From DASUHT01 sp038230835 (GTDB lineage Bacteria > Actinomycetota > Thermoleophilia > Gaiellales > JAICJC01), in NCBI GenBank assembly GCA_038230835.1, contig JBBRMM010000020.1, positions 1 to 58,251 on the forward strand: a stretch of 58,251 nucleotides of DNA. Direction: 5' to 3'. The number at the start of each line of letters is the position of its first letter. The first letter of the stretch is position 1. The position numbers and the translations under genes were made by a program. Below are positions 54,216-58,251 of the stretch, in pieces. The notes under the pieces were generated by a model. That model was not told where the DNA came from. It worked only from the letters and a program-made list of their open reading frames with translations, and did not search any database.

Positions 54216-55678
54216 AAGTTGATGGCCACGTATTTCGTGGCCAGGTACTCCAAGATCCCCTCGTGGCCGCCCTCGCGCCCGAACCCGGACTGCTTGACCC
54301 CGCCGAACGGCGCGGCAGCGTTCGACACTATCCCCTGGTTGAGGCCGACCATCCCGGTCTCGAGACTCTCGATGACCCGGAAGGCACGCTTGACATCGCG
54401 TGTGTAGACGTAGGCGACCAGCCCGTATTCGGTGGCGTTGGCCCAGGCCACCGCCTGCTCCTCGTCTGTGAAGGTGGTGACCGGGGCGACCGGCCCGAAG
54501 ATCTCCTCACGCAGCAGCCGCGCGTCGGCAGGCACGTCGGCCAGCACGGTCGGGGTGTAGAAGTAGCCCGCCCCGTCGACCCGGGTGCCGCCGACCACCG
54601 CGGCCGCGCCACGACCGGTGGCATCGTCCACCAACTCGGCGACCTTGTCCCGCTGCACGCCGTCGATCAGCGGCCCGACCTGAACGCCGCGCTCGGTGCC
54701 CCGCCCGACGGCGAGCTTGCCCATCCGCTCGGCCAGCTTGCTGGTGAACTCGTCCTTCACCCGCTCGGCGACCTGGAACCGGTTGGCGGCGGTGCAGGCC
54801 TCTCCACCGTTTCGCATCTTGGCGATCATCGCCCCTTCGACGGCGGCATCCACGTCGGCGTCGTCGAAGACCAGAAACGGCGCGTTGCCACCGAGCTCCA
54901 TCGACACTCGGAGCAGCTGGTGGGCCGACTGCTCGACCAGCCGCTTGCCGACCTCGGTCGAGCCCGTGAACGACAGCTTGCGCAGGCGCGGGTCGGCGAT
55001 CAGCGGGGCCATCGTGGCGCCCGACGAGCGCGCGGTGACGATGTTCAGGACACCTGCGGGCAGGCCCGCGCGGTCGAGGATGTCAGCCAGAGCGAGCATC
55101 GAGAGTGGGGTCTGCTGCGCCGGCTTGACCACCATTGTGCAGCCGGCCGCGATGGCCGGCCCGATCTTGCGCGTGCCCATCGCCATCGGGAAGTTCCAGG
55201 GCGTGATCATCAGGCACGGCCCCACCGGCTGTTTCATCGTCAGCAGCCGCCCCAAGCCGTTGGGCGCCGTGGCGTAGCGGCCCTCGATGCGCACCGCCTC
55301 CTCGCTGAACCAACGTAGGAACTCCGCCGCATAGGTGACCTCCGCCTTCGACTCGGCCACCGGCTTGCCCATCTCGAGCGTCATCAGCACGGCGAGCTCG
55401 TCGCTTCGCGCCACCAGCTCCTCGTACGCCCGGCGCAGGATCTCGCCGCGCTCACGCGGCGGATGCGACGCCCAGTCGCGCTGCGCTGCGCAGGCGGCAT
55501 CCAGCGCCGTTATTGCATCGTCAGGATTGGCGTCGGCGACCTCGCACAGAGGCTCGCCGGTGGCGGGGTCCTCGACTTCGAGCGTTGCGCCGGCGGATGC
55601 GTCGCGCCACTCTCCGCCGATGAACAGACGCTTGGGAACGGTGTCGACGACGACGGCTTCGGTGGCGATAAGGCTCAT
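54212..55678 (-). CDS. Aldehyde dehydrogenase, succinate-semialdehyde type
   Basis: A 488-residue NAD(P)-dependent aldehyde dehydrogenase close to GabD: LFIGGEWRDA, LTLEMGKPVAESKAEV, TPWNFPMAMGTRKIGPA (about 157), catalytic Glu in SMELGGNAPFLVF (about 255) and catalytic Cys in NGGEACTAANRF (about 289), ending GGVKQSGFGREGGHEGILEYL in pieces. Succinate-semialdehyde is the likely substrate, with related short aldehydes possible. ATG 55678 is preferred over an ATG 9 codons upstream because TAGTCT lies 7 bases before it. Confidence 0.87.
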   Translation of the reverse strand: MSLIATEAVVVDTVPKRLFIGGEWRDASAGATLEVEDPATGEPLCEVADANPDDAITALDAACAAQRDWASHPPRERGEILRRAYEELVARSDELAVLMTLEMGKPVAESKAEVTYAAEFLRWFSEEAVRIEGRYATAPNGLGRLLTMKQPVGPCLMITPWNFPMAMGTRKIGPAIAAGCTMVVKPAQQTPLSMLALADILDRAGLPAGVLNIVTARSSGATMAPLIADPRLRKLSFTGSTEVGKRLVEQSAHQLLRVSMELGGNAPFLVFDDADVDAAVEGAMIAKMRNGGEACTAANRFQVAERVKDEFTSKLAERMGKLAVGRGTERGVQVGPLIDGVQRDKVAELVDDATGRGAAAVVGGTRVDGAGYFYTPTVLADVPADARLLREEIFGPVAPVTTFTDEEQAVAWANATEYGLVAYVYTRDVKRAFRVIESLETGMVGLNQGIVSNAAAPFGGVKQSGFGREGGHEGILEYLATKYVAINL

Positions 55679-55685
55679 GCCGTGA

Positions 55686-55691
55686 AGACTA
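55686..55691 (-). promoter_or_regulatory. -10 box TAGTCT of the aldehyde dehydrogenase operon
   Basis: TAGTCT on the minus strand lies 7 bases before ATG 55678; it overlaps the stop codon region of the upstream lyase gene. Confidence 0.4.
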
Positions 55692-57125
55692 GATGGTACA
55701 TCCACCGACGCCCGCCGTAACCCACTCCGCTAGTGCATCGAGGTCGTGGCTGGGGGTCTCGCCCGCGGCCACGAAGGCGATCCGCTCCCGGGTCGCCGCG
55801 TAGGCCGGCTGGGTGCCTGCGCCGAGCTGCGGACGGCCGCGCAGGTCGATCGCCTGGGCGGCGGCCATCAGCTCAACGGCCGCCAACCGGGCACCCAGCT
55901 CCGTCATGTAGGCCAACCGACGCGCGCCCAGCGGCGCCATCGTCATGTGATCCTCGATCCCGCCGGCGATCGACGAGGTGGGCAGCTCGAGCGAGACCGG
56001 CGGCGCCAGCAGGCGGGCCTCCGCGGCGAGCGCGGCCGCACCGCCGCCGATCAGCGCCAGCACGTCGTCCGGGCTGTCGTTGGCCCGCAGCCCGGTGGCC
56101 AGGCCCGAGTACCGCTCGGCCAGATGCTTCTGCACCCGCTCGCAGGCCAGCGTCAGCACCTGGCCGAGGGCCAGTCGCAGGAAGTCGAAGGCGGCGGCGA
56201 CCGGCGTGATGTCGAAGTTGCCGACCGACACGATGCGGTTTTCGGCCGGCACCAGCAGCGGGTTGTCACCGGAGGAGTTGAGCTCGATCTCCAGCTGGTC
56301 GCGCACGAATCCGAGCGCGTCACGAAACGCACCGTGCGTCTGCGGGATGCAGCGGAAGGCGAGCGGATCCTGCAGCTGTCGCGCAATCCCGGGCCGCCAC
56401 AGGTAGCTGCCCTCGAGCAGGTCACGCATCCGCCGCACCGTGTGCCCGAGCCCGGGGTACGGCCGCACCAGGGCGACATCGGGATGGATGACTGACAAGT
56501 TGGCGCAGAAGCCCTCCATGCTCAGACCGGCAACCACGTCGAACGAGTCGATCAGGCGAGCGGCCCCGTGCAGGGCCAGCGCTCCGTGCCCCACCGACAG
56601 GCTGTTGGCGTTCAGCATCGCCAGGGCCTCGCCCTGCTGGAGCACCAACCCGCGATCGAGGAGGCCCCTGGCGATCTCGGCCATTGCCGGGAGGTCGGAC
56701 TGGCCGACCGAGCCCATCGCGTGCACCGTCGGTGTGTAGTCCGAGTTCAGCGCGTCGAGATAGGCGTGCGCCACCTCCGGGCGTACCATTGCCCGTCCGC
56801 GGGCGAGGGCGTTCACCCGGTGCAGCATCGCCGCCCGCACGACATCGTCGGGAAGCGGCGGTCCATGACCGGTGCAGTGCGACTCGATCGTGAGCCGGCT
56901 GTAGCGCGCCGCGTCGGCGGAGTCCAGGTGCATATCGCGCAGCGCGCCGACGCCGGTGGTGAGTCCGTACACCGGCTCTCCGGACTCGACCATGCGCAGC
57001 ACGACCGCTCGGGCAACAGTGATCCGCTCGAGCGCCTCAGGTGCCAGGCCGACCCGTCGGCCGCCGCGCGCGACCGCCACCACGTCGTCGACGGTCAGGC
57101 CGTCACCGGTCAGCATCATTGTCAC
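55689..57125 (-). CDS. Histidine/aromatic ammonia-lyase family protein lacking the MIO tripeptide
   Basis: A 478-residue member of the HAL/PAL fold. Matching regions are VYGLTTGVGALRD with the conserved Tyr53, SHCTGHGPPLPDDVVRAAMLHRVNALARG in pieces (82-110), LNANSLSVGHGALAL (171-185), FRCIPQTHGAFRDAL, EIELNSSGDNPLL and SSIAGGIEDHMTM. But where true lyases read GSVGASGDLAPL, whose Ala-Ser-Gly cyclises to the electrophile MIO, this protein reads GSVGQSDLPAM (138-148): no Ala-Ser-Gly and one residue fewer. It cannot form normal MIO. GTG 57125 follows TACGAT by 6 bases. It lies directly downstream of egtB on the same strand, which makes an ergothioneine- or hercynine-related elimination conceivable (inference). 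Confidence 0.8.
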   Translation of the reverse strand: MTMMLTGDGLTVDDVVAVARGGRRVGLAPEALERITVARAVVLRMVESGEPVYGLTTGVGALRDMHLDSADAARYSRLTIESHCTGHGPPLPDDVVRAAMLHRVNALARGRAMVRPEVAHAYLDALNSDYTPTVHAMGSVGQSDLPAMAEIARGLLDRGLVLQQGEALAMLNANSLSVGHGALALHGAARLIDSFDVVAGLSMEGFCANLSVIHPDVALVRPYPGLGHTVRRMRDLLEGSYLWRPGIARQLQDPLAFRCIPQTHGAFRDALGFVRDQLEIELNSSGDNPLLVPAENRIVSVGNFDITPVAAAFDFLRLALGQVLTLACERVQKHLAERYSGLATGLRANDSPDDVLALIGGGAAALAAEARLLAPPVSLELPTSSIAGGIEDHMTMAPLGARRLAYMTELGARLAAVELMAAAQAIDLRGRPQLGAGTQPAYAATRERIAFVAAGETPSHDLDALAEWVTAGVGGCTI

Positions 57126-57131
57126 CGCGAC

Positions 57132-57137
57132 ATCGTA
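57132..57137 (-). promoter_or_regulatory. -10 box TACGAT of the MIO-less lyase gene
   Basis: TACGAT on the minus strand lies 6 bases before GTG 57125, in the 32-base gap after egtB, so the lyase can also be transcribed on its own. Confidence 0.45.
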
Positions 57138-57157
57138 CGGGTCGCGCGGCGCCGGTG

Positions 57158-58251
57158 TCAGGCCAGGTCGCGAGCGGTGCGGAAGCCGGCGAAGATCTGG
57201 CGGCGGATGGGCAGATCCCAGTTGCGGAAGGTGCGGCGCGCGACGCAACCGTCGGTCGCCCATGACCCGCCGCGGAGTACGCGGTACGACCCGGTGGAGA
57301 GGAAGACCTCGCTGTAGTGCGGGTATGGGAAGGCCCGGAAACCGGGGTACGGCTCGAGATCGGAAGACGTCCACTCCCAGACTGCGCCGACGCCGTCGAG
57401 CTCCCCGGCGGCCCGCTCCCACTCGGCCTCGGTGGGCAGCCGACGGCCGGCCCAGCGGGCGAACGCTTCGGCCTCGAACCAGCTCACGTGCTGCACCGGT
57501 TCGTCGGCGGGAAGGGGCTCGAGGCGGCCGAAGCGCACGCGCGCCCAGCCACGGTCGTCGCCCCGCCAGTGCTTGGGATGCTCCACGCACTCGCCCGAAC
57601 GCCAGCGCCAGCCGGCGTCGCTCCATGGCCCGGGATCCGCGTAGCCGCCGGCAGCGACGAACTGGGCGAAGTCGGCGTTGGTGACCGGAGTGCGATCGAT
57701 CGCATAGCCCGGCAGATCGACCTCGTGCGGGTCGCGCTCATTGTCGTACGCCCATGCGCGATCGTCGGTGCCCATGACGAATGTGCCGGTGGTGAGGACC
57801 AGCTCGCCGCCCGACCCGGCGCAGGTGGCCGGCCGCCAGTCCGCGCCCAGGGGGTGGTCGAGATCCTCACGTACCTGCAGCGACTGCAGGATCGTCTCGT
57901 TGTGCTGGTGCTCGTGCTGGATCACCATGTGGTGGACGAACCCGCCCGCCAGCAGCGGGTTCGCAGCGTCGAACACCTGCCCTCCGAGCCGTTCCAGCAC
58001 GCGCTCACGGACATCGTCGATGTACTCGCCGGCGGACACCGGGTCGAGCAGGTCGAGCCGCGCGCGCTCCGAGCGGCCGTGCTCGCAGGCGTTGTAGATG
58101 TCGTCGAAGCGCGCCTCGGTCGGGCCCAGCCCGTGCAACGTGCGCAGCAGCCACAGCTCCTCCTGGTGGCCGATGTGCGCCACATCCCAGACGATCGGCG
58201 AGAGGATCGCGGTCACCTGCCGGGTCAGGTCGTCGACCGACAGCGGCTCGA
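57158..58251 (-). CDS. egtB: Ergothioneine synthase EgtB, 5' end outside the window
   Basis: Iron-dependent sulfoxide synthase that joins trimethylhistidine (hercynine) to a thiol with O2 in ergothioneine synthesis. Visible from the right edge: a DinB-like domain with WDVAHIGHQEELW and HHMVIQHEHQHNETIL, whose three His bind iron, then a formylglycine-generating-enzyme-like domain (GTFVMGTDDRAWAYDNERDPHEV in pieces, DRTPVTNADFAQFV, GRRLPTEAEWERAA, VWEWTSSD, SYRVLRGGSWAT, FRTARDLA). The frame stays open to base 58251 and lacks the family's first 20-40 residues, so the true start is beyond the window. egtD is not visible. Confidence 0.92.
   Translation of the reverse strand, partial: EPLSVDDLTRQVTAILSPIVWDVAHIGHQEELWLLRTLHGLGPTEARFDDIYNACEHGRSERARLDLLDPVSAGEYIDDVRERVLERLGGQVFDAANPLLAGGFVHHMVIQHEHQHNETILQSLQVREDLDHPLGADWRPATCAGSGGELVLTTGTFVMGTDDRAWAYDNERDPHEVDLPGYAIDRTPVTNADFAQFVAAGGYADPGPWSDAGWRWRSGECVEHPKHWRGDDRGWARVRFGRLEPLPADEPVQHVSWFEAEAFARWAGRRLPTEAEWERAAGELDGVGAVWEWTSSDLEPYPGFRAFPYPHYSEVFLSTGSYRVLRGGSWATDGCVARRTFRNWDLPIRRQIFAGFRTARDLA

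Overview
The window is GC-rich throughout, codes densely on both strands and carries no rRNA or tRNA. Gene content points to a free-living aerobic actinobacterium: ergothioneine synthase EgtB, a MarP-like CvpA/serine protease, PAC2-family and MoxR/VWA proteins, three-subunit transhydrogenase, and frequent TANNNT boxes placed 6-9 bases before start codons (leaderless transcripts). GGGGTCAGACCCC repeats and overall gene style suggest Thermoleophilia or a relative, but no marker gene here proves the class.

Layout. 1-1.4 kb: start of an amidase gene, a histone-like HTH/AT-hook protein, a GNAT enzyme. 1.5-7.9 kb: a small inverted-repeat element, then a leucine-rich leader peptide and the branched-chain operon leuA-leuB-ilvB-ilvN-ilvC. 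7.9-12 kb: an RNB ribonuclease, a probable selenoprotein (peroxiredoxin-like, in-frame UGA in a UxxC motif) and an APC permease. 11.9-17 kb: a tightly coupled lipid-type operon (hydrolase, membrane protein, flavoprotein, DUF1365, cyclopropane-fatty-acid-synthase-like methyltransferase, SDR). 17.3-19.3 kb: leuC-leuD. 19.3-24.1 kb: enolase-superfamily protein divergent from a PhyH dioxygenase, then pntAa-pntAb-pntB. 24.4-28.8 kb: membrane protein, M20 peptidase, SNF2 helicase. 28.8-32.4 kb: a three-subunit molybdenum hydroxylase. 32.6-36 kb: ilvD operon, iron-ADH-like enzyme and EamA transporter. 37-43 kb: thioesterase, bicupin, thioredoxin/PAC2, MarP-like protease, MoxR/VWA pair. 43-49 kb: SDR, DAO-type oxidase, GNAT and three tandem GAF-GGDEF proteins. 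49-58 kb: HNH nuclease, class-IV aminotransferase, methyltransferase, two GNATs, quinone reductase, aldehyde dehydrogenase, a histidine-ammonia-lyase homologue without the MIO tripeptide, and egtB running off the right edge.

How they work together. Every enzyme from pyruvate and 2-oxobutyrate to the 2-oxo acids of leucine, isoleucine and valine is encoded here (leuABCD, ilvBNCD), in three separate units, plus a class-IV aminotransferase that might do the last step. MoxR/VWA proteins like those at 41-43 kb usually mature molybdenum hydroxylases like the one at 28.8 kb.

The strongest unusual signals are: (1) a leuA leader whose leucine codons are the exact complement of the leuA Shine-Dalgarno region; (2) an unannotated selenoprotein with a plausible bacterial SECIS hairpin; (3) a MIO-less lyase directly downstream of egtB; (4) symmetric bidirectional -10 elements driving pairs of leaderless genes.
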